A stretch of 64,000 nt of DNA from Nostoc favosum CHAB5714 (GCF_020829495.1 NZ_JAIVFQ010000004.1:1-64000); one strand, 5' to 3'; numbered from the stretch's first letter, positions 17,830 to 27,748 are shown. Made by a program: numbers and translations. Notes: generated from the letters alone by a model not told the origin.

Positions 17830-18451
17830 TACCAATGACTACCCTATGCAGACATCAGAATAACTTTAAAATCAACATTTTTAACGCAGTGTAAACACGG
17901 AAAGATCGGCAGAGGACACTTAGGTAGTACGAATTTTCCACATATATATATATATGTATGTCCTTATGTTTTTCAGGTATGTAGGGTTTCTCAGTTGAGT
18001 CCAATAGTAACCTACCTCTCCCTAACCCTCTCCTCTTACGAGAGGGAAGTGGAAAAACTTTTGTTGCTGGAAGGGGAGTAAAATTCAAACCTAGAGAGAG
18101 GCCGGAGTGTATTACATACAAACGAAAAGTGCTATAGTTTTCCCTTTGAGACCGCATAGTACTTTTGTACTAAAGTAAATATACCCAACTTAATCTCCTC
18201 TTGTCAAGACAATCCTTCATCTAATTGCGTCACACAACAAAAGATGAAAATGTCTTTTGCGATCGCCTGCTTCTTATTGTCCTATTGTTAAGAGTGATTT
18301 TTGATTTAGCAGGGTGCTGTGGCTTATGTTACTTTTTGTAAAGAAAATCTAAAAGAATCAACCCTAGTAGAAGCGTGGTTGCAGTAAGGCTAGATAATAG
18401 ATTTAATCATCCTAATTGATACAAGCACAGTCCCAGACTTTTGTGATATCA
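17830..18451. other. Divergent promoter region between coiled-coil genes and sphR
   Basis: About 620 bases with no credible gene. There is a short TA microsatellite at about 17941-17953 and a stretch of the dispersed repeat CTCTCCCTAACCCTCTCC at about 18010. I looked for repeated pho boxes ahead of sphR and did not find a convincing pair. Confidence 0.5.
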
Positions 18452-19204
18452 ATGTATACCACTGAATCGACCAAATACTCTGCTAGAACGGACATTGGAC
18501 AAACCAGCCGAATTCTAGTAGTAGAAGATGAAGAATTAATCCAGGAAATGCTAGCTGTAGCCCTTGAAGAGGAAGGTTATGGGGTGACAACAGCACCCGA
18601 TGGGCGGTCTGCTATAGAGTATCTCAAAAGTTTTGAAACCAATTCAGGAGAACTTCCCTTTGATTTGCTCATACTTGATTTGATGCTGCCTCAAATCAAT
18701 GGGCTAGATATTTGCCGTTTGCTGCGTCATCAAGGAAACCCAGTACCAATTTTAATGCTGAGTGCTAAAGGTAGTGAAACTGACCGCGTGCTGGGGTTAG
18801 AGGTGGGAGCAGATGACTACCTGACCAAACCCTTTAGTATGCGCGAGTTAGTGGCTCGTTGTCGTGCTCTACTCCGCCGCCAACGCCTAAGTAATTTACC
18901 ACAAGTACCAGTATTAAAATTTAAGGATATCACCTTGAATCCCCAAGAATGCCGCGTGCTAGTTCGTGGTCTAGAGGTGAATCTTTCCCCCAAAGAGTTC
19001 CGTTTGCTGGAACTGTTTATGAGTTACGCCCGCAGGGTATGGTCACGCGAACAATTGCTAGATCAGGTTTGGGGGCCAGATTTCGTTGGCGATAGTAAAA
19101 CTGTAGACGTTCACATTCGGTGGTTGCGGGAAAAATTAGAGCAAGACCCCAGTCATCCCGAATATATTGTGACTGTACGAGGTTTTGGCTATAGGTTTGG
19201 ATAA
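18452..19204 (+). CDS. sphR: OmpR/PhoB-family response regulator (SphR)
   Basis: A response regulator of about 250 residues. The receiver domain has the acidic pair VVEDEE, the phosphorylated Asp in LLILDLMLP (residue 76) and Lys126 in DYLTKPF. The C-terminal domain is a winged helix of the OmpR type, ending TVRGFGYRFG. With the histidine kinase and PhoU that follow, it forms the cyanobacterial phosphate-starvation cluster (SphS-SphR). I chose the ATG at 18452 over the TTG at 18416; about 18 poorly structured residues precede the receiver domain either way. The gap to sphS is about 50 bases. Confidence 0.9.
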   Translation: MYTTESTKYSARTDIGQTSRILVVEDEELIQEMLAVALEEEGYGVTTAPDGRSAIEYLKSFETNSGELPFDLLILDLMLPQINGLDICRLLRHQGNPVPILMLSAKGSETDRVLGLEVGADDYLTKPFSMRELVARCRALLRRQRLSNLPQVPVLKFKDITLNPQECRVLVRGLEVNLSPKEFRLLELFMSYARRVWSREQLLDQVWGPDFVGDSKTVDVHIRWLREKLEQDPSHPEYIVTVRGFGYRFG

Positions 19205-19256
19205 TTAGTTGGGATGTTGTTAGTTTTTAGTAGTCACCAAGAAACTAACAACTTAA

Positions 19257-20573
19257 ATGCTTTTATTGGGATTTTTTCTGGGTTTAGCGGTAGGCATTGG
19301 GTTTTGGGTTTGGCAACAGGTTCAGCTTAACCGCTACCTGAGGCACTTACTCCGACCGTTAACCTCGCATTCTTACAAGATGGGACTGTTGCTGATTCCT
19401 GGGTTGCGGCAGGAAATAGCGATGGTGAAGCAGAATCGGCAAGATTTGCAGCAGTCATTGCAAACTTACCAAGACCTGCTAGATTTTGCACCAGTGGGAT
19501 ATTTGCAGGTGGATGAGGAAAATCAACTGCTGTGGTGCAATCAACAGGCGCAGGAAATTTTGTATCTGCACTGGCAACCAGAACAGGTGCGCTTGTTACT
19601 GGAGTTGGTAAGGTCTTATGAACTTGACCATTTAATTGAGCAAACTCGTGATTTGCAAAAACCACAGACGGGAGAATGGATATTTCATCCATCTTGTGAT
19701 GATGCGGCAGAGATGGCAACAATAAAATCTTTGGCTTTGCGGGCATCTAGCTTGCCTTTACCCAATGGACAAGTGGGAGTCTTTTTAGAAAATCGTCAAC
19801 CCCTATTAGATATAAATCAAGTACGCGATCGCTATTTTTCTGATTTAGCACACGAACTTAGAACGCCGCTAACCTCGATTCGCTTGGTTGCGGAAACTTT
19901 ACAAACCCGCTTGGAACCACCTTTAAATCGCTGGGTTAACCGCCTAATGCAAGAAGTTGACCGGCTGATTAACTTGGTGCAAAGCTGGCTAGACCTCACC
20001 CAAATGGAAGCAAACCCAAACATGCAATTGCAAGCCAAAGCTGTAGAATTGCGATCGCTAATTACATCCGTTTGGGAAACACTAGAACCCTTGGCAGGGC
20101 GCCAACATCTGTCTCTTTCTTATTCTGGCCCAGAAAATCTTTGGATTAAGGCAGATCAAGCCCGTATTTACCAAGTTTTTCTCAACTTGCTAGACAATAG
20201 CATTAAATACAGTCTTCCTAGTACAAGTATTCACGTTGAAGCGAAAATCTTATCAACAAAGGATAATGATGCTGCTTCTCCAATTCTGGAAATAAATCTT
20301 ATTGATTCTGGAGTCGGGTTTTCTGAGGCAGATTTACCCCACGTTTTTGAGCGATTTTATCGAGGAGATAAGGCGCGAACCCATTCCCCACAAGATGGTA
20401 ACTCCATAGGGGCGATCGTTGGCAATGGATTAGGATTAGCGATCGTTGAGCAAATTATTCTCGCCCACGGTGGTTCAATCAAAGCTATGAACCATCCAGA
20501 AACTGGTGGTGCGTGGATGCAACTCCAATTTTGTGAAGTTATGGCAAACTCCTTAAGCCAAGACTATAGTTAA
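19257..20573 (+). CDS. sphS: Phosphate-sensing histidine kinase (SphS/PhoR)
   Basis: A kinase of 438 residues. One hydrophobic N-terminal segment (about 1-20) should hold it at the membrane. A PAS-like region follows (about 70-180, starting LLDFAPVGYLQVDEENQLLW), then the HisKA helix with the phospho-acceptor His199 in FSDLAHELRTPLTS, and the ATPase domain with N box NLLDNSIKYS, G1 DSGVGF and G2 GNGLGLAIVEQI. The order matches PhoR/SphS kinases, which phosphorylate SphR when phosphate is scarce. It sits between sphR and phoU. Confidence 0.9.
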   Translation: MLLLGFFLGLAVGIGFWVWQQVQLNRYLRHLLRPLTSHSYKMGLLLIPGLRQEIAMVKQNRQDLQQSLQTYQDLLDFAPVGYLQVDEENQLLWCNQQAQEILYLHWQPEQVRLLLELVRSYELDHLIEQTRDLQKPQTGEWIFHPSCDDAAEMATIKSLALRASSLPLPNGQVGVFLENRQPLLDINQVRDRYFSDLAHELRTPLTSIRLVAETLQTRLEPPLNRWVNRLMQEVDRLINLVQSWLDLTQMEANPNMQLQAKAVELRSLITSVWETLEPLAGRQHLSLSYSGPENLWIKADQARIYQVFLNLLDNSIKYSLPSTSIHVEAKILSTKDNDAASPILEINLIDSGVGFSEADLPHVFERFYRGDKARTHSPQDGNSIGAIVGNGLGLAIVEQIILAHGGSIKAMNHPETGGAWMQLQFCEVMANSLSQDYS

Positions 20574-20599
20574 TAATATTCACGTTTGAGATAACAAGT

Positions 20600-21268
20600 G
20601 TGAAAGCTGTTGATTATAGTCCTAATCCTCAAAGACCCGAACTCGCACGCGCCATTAGGCGCTTAGAACGGGATGTCTTACGCATGGGTGCTTTGGTAGA
20701 ACAATCATTTCGCCTCAGCCACCAAGCGTTATTTGCTCGTAACTTAACAGCAGCTGAGGAACTTCCCCGATTAGATAAAAAGATCGATCGCTTTTATAGA
20801 CAAATCGAATCAGACTGTACGGCGATTATGACGCTGCAAGCGCCTACAGCTCAAGATTTGCGCTGCTTGAGTGCCTTTATGCAGCTGGTGCGCGACTTAG
20901 AGCGCATTGGCGATTATGCTGAGGATTTAGCTGAGATTGCAATTAAAATTTTTCCTTACGCGCCTCATTCGTCAATGCCCGACATTGAAACTATGTCTCT
21001 TCACGCGCAGTCGATGCTAGCAACTAGCTTGAAGGCTTTGGGAGATTTCGATGAAGCCGGTGGACGGCGTTTAAAGCACTTAGATGATACTGTAGACGAT
21101 GCCTATGATCGCGTTTATCAGACTTTAGCCCAACAACGCGATGTACCTGGTGTAGTCGAGCCTATTGTACTGCTAGCACTGGCAATTCGTTGTCTGGAAC
21201 GCATGGCAGATCATGCCACTAATATCGGTCAAAGGGTAGCATATATTGTCACCGGTCAACGCTCTTAA
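20600..21268 (+). CDS. phoU: Phosphate signalling protein PhoU (SphU)
   Basis: A protein of 222 residues with two PhoU repeats, each a three-helix bundle. The metal-binding style motifs are visible: RDLERIGDYAEDLAE near residue 93 and RCLERMADHATNIGQR near residue 196. PhoU restrains the kinase when phosphate is plentiful. The start is GTG, 24 bases after the sphS stop, so the three genes are likely co-transcribed. Confidence 0.95.
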   Translation: MKAVDYSPNPQRPELARAIRRLERDVLRMGALVEQSFRLSHQALFARNLTAAEELPRLDKKIDRFYRQIESDCTAIMTLQAPTAQDLRCLSAFMQLVRDLERIGDYAEDLAEIAIKIFPYAPHSSMPDIETMSLHAQSMLATSLKALGDFDEAGGRRLKHLDDTVDDAYDRVYQTLAQQRDVPGVVEPIVLLALAIRCLERMADHATNIGQRVAYIVTGQRS

Positions 21269-21335
21269 TTGAAGGTTCATCAGTCCACAGGCTTTAGCCA
21301 CTACCTCTACAAATAAAGGCTGACGACTCAAGCGA

Positions 21336-21439
21336 CTTAGTACAGCTAGCTTTGGGTAAAGCTGTGGCGAATTAGTTAAATGCTCCAGGAGCGCAGACTT
21401 TATTAAAATTGATTCGCTACGAATTGATGAAATCCTGTA
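21336..21439. mobile_element. MITE family E, degenerate copy
   Basis: It starts CTTAGTACAGC and ends GCTACGAATTGATGAAATCCTG, a diverged version of the E element nested at 38525-38638. Its right end directly abuts the family F element at 21440, so one insertion may have trimmed or joined the other. Confidence 0.55.
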
Positions 21440-21585
21440 ATATCATGTCCGCATAATTAGTTATGATTCCCATAGTCATTGCACCCCACCCCCAGCCCCT
21501 CCCGAAGAGCGGGGAGGGGAGACAAAGCGACGATTGTCGGGGTGGGGTTCTTCGGGTTTAATAAGTAATCAAGCGGACATGATAT
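21440..21585. mobile_element. MITE family F
   Basis: A 146-bp segment bounded by perfect 13-bp inverted ends ATATCATGTCCGC and GCGGACATGATAT, with partial inverted similarity extending inward (AATTAGTTATGA against TTACTTATTAAA). The middle is a C- and G-rich dispersed repeat containing CCCGAAGAGCGGGGAGGGG. It has no coding capacity. Only one copy is present in the window. Confidence 0.65.
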
Positions 21586-21733
21586 AAGAGATCATTTAGA
21601 AAGTAAGAATAAAACTGTAGGGTGTGTTAGGTGCATGTTTCGATATGATTTGTCAGTAAAAACATGATGTGAGCACCTAATGCACCATGTTATACCAATT
21701 CATTAAAACCCTGATACATATAGATTTTTCGTA

Positions 21734-22016
21734 GGGGCATGGCAATGCCCCTAGGTGTCAAATTAAGCTCAAATGCTTATCCCACAGGCGTTTTACCCCC
21801 CTTAATCCCCCCGATATATTGGGGGGAAACAAGAAAATCCAGTTCCCTCTCCAATGCATCGGGGAGCCACTGCGGTCTTGGGGTTTCCCCAAGTGGAGCA
21901 AGTGGCGTGAGGGTTAGGGTGGGGTAACGCGGATCGTGATGGGAAGCCATAGAACTGAATATCACGTTTTGACAAGGGTTTCACGTTAAGTTGACACCAA
22001 TGGGCAATGCCATGCC
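21734..22016. mobile_element. Inverted-repeat segment, possible MITE
   Basis: About 283 bp flanked by imperfect inverted ends: GGCATGGCAATGCCC followed by GGTGTCAA on the left, and TTGACACC followed by GGGCAATGCCATGCC on the right. Short frames on both strands inside it (about 60 codons) look like repeat sequence, not genes. Just left, 21618-21690 holds another imperfect inverted repeat starting GTAGGGTGTGTTAGG. Confidence 0.5.
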
Positions 22017-22432
22017 GCTACCAGCATATTTGTATCATTATTAAATAAAGTGAAATGATATTACATAGGGGTGCGTTAGGCTAAAGCCGTAACACACCCT
22101 ACTCTCTTCATAATTATTTGTGCCTACGTATTTCCTGGATCTTAAGAAAATACTAAATACTTAAAAGTAAGTTAACTAAATATTTTACTAAAAGCTTACC
22201 TATTCTTAAACTTGCACAATTAAAGTAACAGATAAACAACTTAAAAATTCCGGTCTATCTTACTGATAGCTCAATGTATAAGTTGTTTCTATAAAAAAAT
22301 TTTGAGTTAGTCTCTAGCTCTAATGAAGAATACACTCTCAACTACTATATAGGTAAAATTTGATACAAATTATTAGAGTTTCTTAATGGTTGTAAATAGC
22401 GAGATTCCCTGATAATTATGTAGTTACGGTTA

Positions 22433-23062
22433 ATGATGTATTCCCCAACTCCTACTTCAAACTCTTCTGCCCTGTTAAATAGCTCTGTTTTGGGCGGACA
22501 ATTACCCCAGCAGATATTTACCCGTAGGGAAGTAATTCCACTTCAAAATGATGTACTTTGGCGGATTGAACACGGTGCAGTTCGTACCTTAACATGGAGT
22601 GAAGATGGAACATTCATCACTCTCGGCTATTGGGGACTAGGGGATCTGATTGGCTATCCTTTGTCTAGGGTCAAGCCCTACCAGATTGAATGTCTCACAG
22701 GCGTGGAAATAAGCATTGTACCACCTCATTTGTGGTATCAAGATATTAATGCTTTGTTGTCTCATATTCAACAGGCAGAAAATCTACTAAGCATTGTACA
22801 TAGAAAACCAATTTCGCTACGCTTATGGCAGTTTTTAGTGTGGCTAAGTGAAAAATTTGGACGTGATGTAGAGAAGGGTAAGCTAATTGATTTAAATGTT
22901 ACCCATCAAGATATTGCTGAAGTGTTAAATACCACGCGAGTAACAGTTACCAGGCTCCTACAACAGTTGGAGGAAGAAGGAACAGTTTTACGTCATAAAC
23001 GCCGCATTATTTTGCGGCTACCAAATAAATTAATTCAAAATTATAGTTCAGCACTATATTAA
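22433..23062 (+). CDS. Crp/Fnr-family transcriptional regulator
   Basis: A regulator of 209 residues. The N-terminal half has a reduced cNMP-binding-like barrel (VLWRIEHGAVRTLTWSEDG...LGYWGLGDLIG) without an obvious cyclic-nucleotide cassette. The C-terminal half is a Crp-type helix-turn-helix: VTHQDIAEVLNTTRVTVTRLLQQL near residues 160-183. It belongs to the wider NtcA/Crp group but is not NtcA itself. It precedes the porin gene on the same strand by about 130 bases, so it could regulate it; this is inferred from position only. The upstream region is AT-rich and long. Confidence 0.85.
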   Translation: MMYSPTPTSNSSALLNSSVLGGQLPQQIFTRREVIPLQNDVLWRIEHGAVRTLTWSEDGTFITLGYWGLGDLIGYPLSRVKPYQIECLTGVEISIVPPHLWYQDINALLSHIQQAENLLSIVHRKPISLRLWQFLVWLSEKFGRDVEKGKLIDLNVTHQDIAEVLNTTRVTVTRLLQQLEEEGTVLRHKRRIILRLPNKLIQNYSSALY

Positions 23063-23189
23063 AGGACTTGTATTTATCACAGTATAAATGTATAATCATT
23101 ACTGTGATTGTGTGTAAAATTCCTGAAAGTAAAGTGTTTTAAGCATTTTATCATGACTGGATTATCTAGGTGTGAGTGAGAGTAATAAC

Positions 23190-24863
23190 ATGACAAAACG
23201 ATTCTGGAATCTTTGTAAGGTTAGTCCGGTTGTTGTAGCTGCTACATTTTTTGTTGCTAATAGCGCCTTAGCTGCTGAAGTCAACGAACAGGTAACAAAT
23301 GTTGCCCAGTTATCTGAAGCTCAAGATTCTAACAACATCGGTCAGGTAACATCAGTTTCGCAATTTTCGGATGTGCAACCCACAGATTGGGCATTCCAAG
23401 CTTTACAATCTCTAGTTGAGCGCTACGGCTGTATTGCAGGTTATCCCAACAGTACTTATCGTGGGAACCGTGCTTTGACCCGTTATGAATTTGCCGCAGG
23501 TTTGAATTCCTGTTTAGACCGGGTTAACGAACTGATTGCTACAGCTACTGCCGATTTGGTCAGTAAACAAGACCTGGCTACTTTACAGCGCTTACAAGAA
23601 GAATTTTCTGCTGAACTAGCAACCCTGCGCGGTCGCGTGGATGGACTAGAAGCCCGCACTGCTGAGTTGGAAGCTAATCAGTTCTCTACTACTACCAAGC
23701 TGGTTGGGGAAGCTATTTTCAATGTGTCTCAGCCTTTTGGTGAACAAAGAGCTGATACAGATACTAACCCTGACAATAACCCCGACTTAGATAGCAATAC
23801 CACTTTTTCTAACCGCGTTCGTTTGAACTTGTATAGCAGTTTCACTGGTAAAGACCAGTTGCAAATTCGGTTAAATGCTGGGAATATCTTCAATAATAAT
23901 ACTTCTGGTAATACGGGTGCGACAGGTACTAACATGACCCGCTTGGGTTATGACGTAAGTACTACAGACAATAGCGTTAGCATCGATAAAATCAACTATG
24001 CTTTCAACTTGACTGATGCAGTGCGTGTTAAGGTTGACGCTAGTGGTGGTGAATTATACGAAAACGTAAACACCTTCAACCCTGATTTTGCTAGCTCTGG
24101 TAGAGGTGCGCTCTCTCGCTATGGACGTTTTAGCCCCATTTATCGTCAAGGTCAAAATGGTGCTGGTCTGACTGTTACTTTCAATCCTGGCGGCCCTATC
24201 AGTTTGACTGGTGCTTATTTAGCACCTACAAGTGGTACTGGTGGTATCTTTGGTGCTAATAATCCCGGTCTTAATAATGGACTGTTGAATGGTGATAACA
24301 CCATCTTTGGTCAGTTATCTTTCCAACCCAGCAAAGCCTTCAATATTGGTTTAACCTACGCCCGTAGTTACTTCGCTGGCAATGCTGCCAACAGCCTCTT
24401 CCAAGGTACAGGTAGCGCTTTTGCAAATAATCCCTTTGGGACTGGTACTCGCACTGAATCCAACAACTACGGTGTAGAAGCTACCTTCCAACTTAGCTCT
24501 GCGTTGGCTATTAGTGGTTGGGGAGGTTACACAACTGCTGATACTAGGACTGGTGCTAATGCAGATGCAGATATTTGGTACTGGGCTGGATCACTTGCTT
24601 TGAAAGACTTTGGTGGAGAAGGCAATGTCTTAGGTGTTATCTTTGGTCAACCACCCAAAGTTACTGGTGGTAGCATCAAAGATGTCGCCACCAATGTTGA
24701 CCGAGACGATGATACATCTTATCACTTAGAGGGTCTTTACAAGTTCAAGCTTTCCGATAATATTCAGGTAACTCCTGGCGTATTGGTAATCTTCAATCCA
24801 GAGCATAACGACGCTAACGATACCATCTATGTAGGTACTCTACGTACTACCTTCAGCTTCTAA
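23190..24863 (+). CDS. Iron uptake porin (SLH + OprB-type)
   Basis: An outer-membrane protein of about 557 residues of the cyanobacterial SLH/OprB porin family, now often called iron uptake porin. It has a signal peptide ending near NSALAAEV, an SLH domain (FSDVQPTDWAFQALQSLVERYGCI, about 55-115), a short coiled coil (DLATLQRLQEEFSAELATLRGRVDGLEARTAELE split across about 130-165) and a C-terminal beta-barrel ending in the aromatic F-S-F. The SLH domain would grip the pyruvylated wall polymer made with CsaB. I prefer the ATG at 23190 with GAGAG upstream over the GTG at 23172. Substrate selectivity is not readable. Confidence 0.88.
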   Translation: MTKRFWNLCKVSPVVVAATFFVANSALAAEVNEQVTNVAQLSEAQDSNNIGQVTSVSQFSDVQPTDWAFQALQSLVERYGCIAGYPNSTYRGNRALTRYEFAAGLNSCLDRVNELIATATADLVSKQDLATLQRLQEEFSAELATLRGRVDGLEARTAELEANQFSTTTKLVGEAIFNVSQPFGEQRADTDTNPDNNPDLDSNTTFSNRVRLNLYSSFTGKDQLQIRLNAGNIFNNNTSGNTGATGTNMTRLGYDVSTTDNSVSIDKINYAFNLTDAVRVKVDASGGELYENVNTFNPDFASSGRGALSRYGRFSPIYRQGQNGAGLTVTFNPGGPISLTGAYLAPTSGTGGIFGANNPGLNNGLLNGDNTIFGQLSFQPSKAFNIGLTYARSYFAGNAANSLFQGTGSAFANNPFGTGTRTESNNYGVEATFQLSSALAISGWGGYTTADTRTGANADADIWYWAGSLALKDFGGEGNVLGVIFGQPPKVTGGSIKDVATNVDRDDDTSYHLEGLYKFKLSDNIQVTPGVLVIFNPEHNDANDTIYVGTLRTTFSF

Positions 24864-24923
24864 AATTGGTGATGAAATTTGACTCCTGAATTGTGTTTCG
24901 ATGAAGCTGAGAATTAGATGAAC

Positions 24924-24949
24924 AAAACCCCACGTAAATGTGGGGTTTT
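24924..24949 (+). terminator. Intrinsic terminator after the porin gene
   Basis: A perfect 10-bp stem AAAACCCCAC/GTGGGGTTTT with a six-base loop, ending in T-rich sequence, about 60 bases after the porin stop. It is symmetrical, so it could also serve the converging gene at 24968-25228. Confidence 0.85.
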
Positions 24950-24967
24950 GTTTAGGAAGAAAATTAG

Positions 24968-25228
24968 CTATGTAGGATTATAATCTGGCTGATTGGATAT
25001 ATCTTTTGGGGGGCGATCGCTACTCCAAGCCCACCACACAGAGCCACAGTGACAGTAGTAAAACTCTTGCCATTTGCGACGACGGTCTTCTGTAAGTACA
25101 GGCGATCGCCGATTTAGCCAAACTTTTTCAGCTTCTCGGCTACTTGAGTGGCAATTAGGACAGCAAAAATTGTATGCATGTATTGCCTTATTCGTCCATT
25201 CAGGCGGGAGGGTAGCAAAAGCGTCCAT
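24968..25228 (-). CDS. Conserved cyanobacterial zinc-ribbon-like protein
   Basis: A protein of 86 residues from the ATG at 25228 (MDAFATLPPEW); an upstream ATG at 25261 is possible. Two cysteine pairs, CCPNC and CHC, lie about 45 residues apart and could bind one zinc. Other landmarks are WLNRRSPV and SVWWAWSSDRPP. I recall similar proteins widely in cyanobacteria but no function. It converges on the porin gene and shares its terminator. Confidence 0.75.
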   Translation of the reverse strand: MDAFATLPPEWTNKAIHAYNFCCPNCHSSSREAEKVWLNRRSPVLTEDRRRKWQEFYYCHCGSVWWAWSSDRPPKDISNQPDYNPT

Positions 25229-25489
25229 GTTGTTACAAGTGTAGTAGCAATGGTTATCCAAAACTTTGAGGTTTTGAATTTAGCGGCAAACGGATACTAT
25301 AAAATCCCGCCACACTATCAAACTGCTGAATCAATATTCTTATGGCTTGATCTGAATCTATTCACTTTCTCGCCATTTACCAATAGAACAACCATTTAGA
25401 AAGACTGCGATCGCATCTCACAAATCAAAGGTTAACACGAATGACAACTAAAATAGTTACCATGCACATTATGGCTAATAATTAAATTT

Positions 25490-26092
25490 ATGGAGCCAAA
25501 TGTTGAAATTCGTCGTTTGTTAGATGTGATGCCTGCCTCTGGTCGGATGACGACAAAAATCGTTAGTAAGCCAGAACAGGCAAAAGTGATTGACGCCTCC
25601 TTTCCCCAACCCTGGAATCAGGCGCGACCGATATATATTAATTTCGATTTGTGGCGTCGTCTGACCAAGCCGCAACGAGACTTGCTGCTGTTGCAGATGG
25701 TTAGCTGGTTGACGGGGGTGAAGTGGTTTAAACCCAACATTTATCAAGGCGTAGTACTGGCGGGGCTGTTAGGCGGATTATTAGAAGCAGCACAGTCAGA
25801 TGTAGTGGGTGTAGCCGTAGCCGGGGGATTAAGTGCGATCGCCACTTTTCGGATCTGGCGCACTAATAAGTCTCAAGAGTCAGAGTTAAATGCCGATGCA
25901 GCAGCAATTCGCATAGCACAACGGCGTGGTTATTCAGAAGCTGAAGCAGCGCAGCACCTGTTATCTGCAATTGAAGCGGTAGCCAAAATTGAAGGGCGTT
26001 CCAGTTTAGATTTTACCGAGTTGATTCGTTGCCAAAACTTACGAGCGATCGCAGGTTTATCAGCAGTAGGTATGCCAGAAAGTTACAAGTAG
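25490..26092 (+). CDS. DUF3318-like protein, copy 1
   Basis: A protein of 200 residues. A soluble N-terminal half (EIRRLLDVMPASGRM) is followed by one or two hydrophobic Gly-rich segments (about 84-125) and an alpha-helical C-terminal part with LNADAAAIRIAQRRGYSEAEA. The layout and the phrase about a W/R-rich centre match cyanobacterial DUF3318 proteins; a second member with the same architecture is at 61855-62499. The function is unknown. No clear operon. Confidence 0.7.
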   Translation: MEPNVEIRRLLDVMPASGRMTTKIVSKPEQAKVIDASFPQPWNQARPIYINFDLWRRLTKPQRDLLLLQMVSWLTGVKWFKPNIYQGVVLAGLLGGLLEAAQSDVVGVAVAGGLSAIATFRIWRTNKSQESELNADAAAIRIAQRRGYSEAEAAQHLLSAIEAVAKIEGRSSLDFTELIRCQNLRAIAGLSAVGMPESYK

Positions 26093-26203
26093 AAATCAGG
26101 AAGAATCTATTCGTCTAAATAGTTAAAGAATCAAGATAATATTTTGATGAATAAGTTTTGTCTCATATTGTGATAGCATTTTTAGAAAGATTTTTAACTA
26201 ACA

Positions 26204-27748
26204 ATGCTAAACAAAAAAATCAACAAATATACTTCGAGATTACCTTTTCATTCTCCTTGGTTTATTATCATTATTTTTTCTTTTCTTGGTTTAATAGGTA
26301 TCCTCAACCATTCCATGTGGCGAGATGAACTAAATCCCTGGCTCATTGTCAGAGATAGTGAATCTTTAGGGGATTTAATTGCAAATATTCGTTATGAAGG
26401 TCATCCTCTTCTATGGTATTTTTCTCTGGAACTTCTGAGAAGAATAGTCGATAATCCGATTATTATGCAAATTTTTCATTTGGCAATTACTGTTGTTTCG
26501 GTTACTCTTTTTTGCCTATATAGTCCTTTTAGCTATCAACAAAAGTTTCTTTTTTCTTTTGGTTTTTTTCCTTTTTATGAATATCTTTTAATTTCTCGAA
26601 ACTATGCCTTTAGTATGTTATTTTTTTTTGCATTCTGTACAGTTTTTTCATCCAGAAAAATCACTTATACTTATTTGGCAATTTTATTGGGTTTACTAGC
26701 AAATAGTAGTGCTTATGGTTTATTGGTATCATTCTCTTTATCATTGACTTTGCTAGCTGAATTTTGTTTTGATAGTGAACATCGCCAGCAGTATTTTAGT
26801 CAAAGCCAAAAATACGACTTATTTTTAAGTATTGTAATTATCACATTTTCTTTTATTTTATGCATTTATATTATTACTCCTCCAACAGATAGTTATCTTC
26901 ATGGTGGGTTAAATAATGGTTGGTTAACAAAATTAGATATCCGTCATTTATTGAGAAGTATAAGTAGAATATTTGGTGCTTATTTATTAATTATTCCTCA
27001 ACATAAAAAATGGCTGGATTTAATTATTTGTGCGACAATTGCTTTATTAATTGTAATTTTAACCTTAATTAAATTATCTAAAAAGCCAGTAACATTGTTT
27101 TTCTACATTATAGGTAATTCTGTAATATTTGCCTTTACATACTTCAGATTTATAGGTATGCCTCGGCATTTTGGACATTTCTATTTAGTTCTGATAGCGG
27201 CTTTATGGCTGGGAAGTTATTATCAAGAGTCTCTAGTTATACTCAATAAATTTTCTGTTCGTCCAAATTCAATTATATTTATTCATAAATGGCATCATAT
27301 CGCTTTGATGCTAATTCTTTATGTCCAGTTTTTGGGAGGTATTTATAGTTTTTCAAGAGATTTAGTTGTCCCATTTTCTGCCAGTCGGGAAACAGTTCAA
27401 TATATTCAAAAAGCTGGGTTATCTAATGAGTTTATGGTTGCCAGTCGAGATGCAAATATGGCTCCTTTATCGGGTTATCTCAATCGAAAGTTTTACTATC
27501 CTGAACTTAAAAAAATGGGAAGCTTTACCCTATTTAAAACTGGTCGTAAAGATGTCGAACAAGCTGAGATATTAAGCCAAATTAATTCTCTACTCAAAAA
27601 TCAAGATGAGCAAAAGAAAATTTTGCTAATCTTAAATCGGAAACTTAATGTCAACCACAATGATTTGAAAATTGTTCCAATCAAAGATTTTCAGAGAGGC
27701 TGGGTGGATACTGAACGATATTATCTTTATTGGGTAGATGAACCATAA
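26204..27748 (+). CDS. Multi-pass membrane protein, GT-C glycosyltransferase-like
   Basis: A protein of 514 residues with roughly ten hydrophobic segments. The first periplasmic loop after the first membrane segment has SMWRDELNPWLI, with the acidic residue expected in GT-C polyprenyl-phosphate sugar transferases, followed by YEGHPLLWY. The C-terminal 110 residues are soluble. The gene is strikingly AT-rich and T-rich compared with its neighbours, a hint of horizontal transfer. Family assignment is by architecture only; donor and acceptor are unknown. Confidence 0.6.
   Translation: MLNKKINKYTSRLPFHSPWFIIIIFSFLGLIGILNHSMWRDELNPWLIVRDSESLGDLIANIRYEGHPLLWYFSLELLRRIVDNPIIMQIFHLAITVVSVTLFCLYSPFSYQQKFLFSFGFFPFYEYLLISRNYAFSMLFFFAFCTVFSSRKITYTYLAILLGLLANSSAYGLLVSFSLSLTLLAEFCFDSEHRQQYFSQSQKYDLFLSIVIITFSFILCIYIITPPTDSYLHGGLNNGWLTKLDIRHLLRSISRIFGAYLLIIPQHKKWLDLIICATIALLIVILTLIKLSKKPVTLFFYIIGNSVIFAFTYFRFIGMPRHFGHFYLVLIAALWLGSYYQESLVILNKFSVRPNSIIFIHKWHHIALMLILYVQFLGGIYSFSRDLVVPFSASRETVQYIQKAGLSNEFMVASRDANMAPLSGYLNRKFYYPELKKMGSFTLFKTGRKDVEQAEILSQINSLLKNQDEQKKILLILNRKLNVNHNDLKIVPIKDFQRGWVDTERYYLYWVDEP

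Noticed and set aside
17855..18157. Minus-strand frame of 100 codons upstream of the coiled-coil genes
   Set aside because: It crosses a TA microsatellite and the CTCTCCCTAACCC dispersed repeat, with no protein-like pattern.
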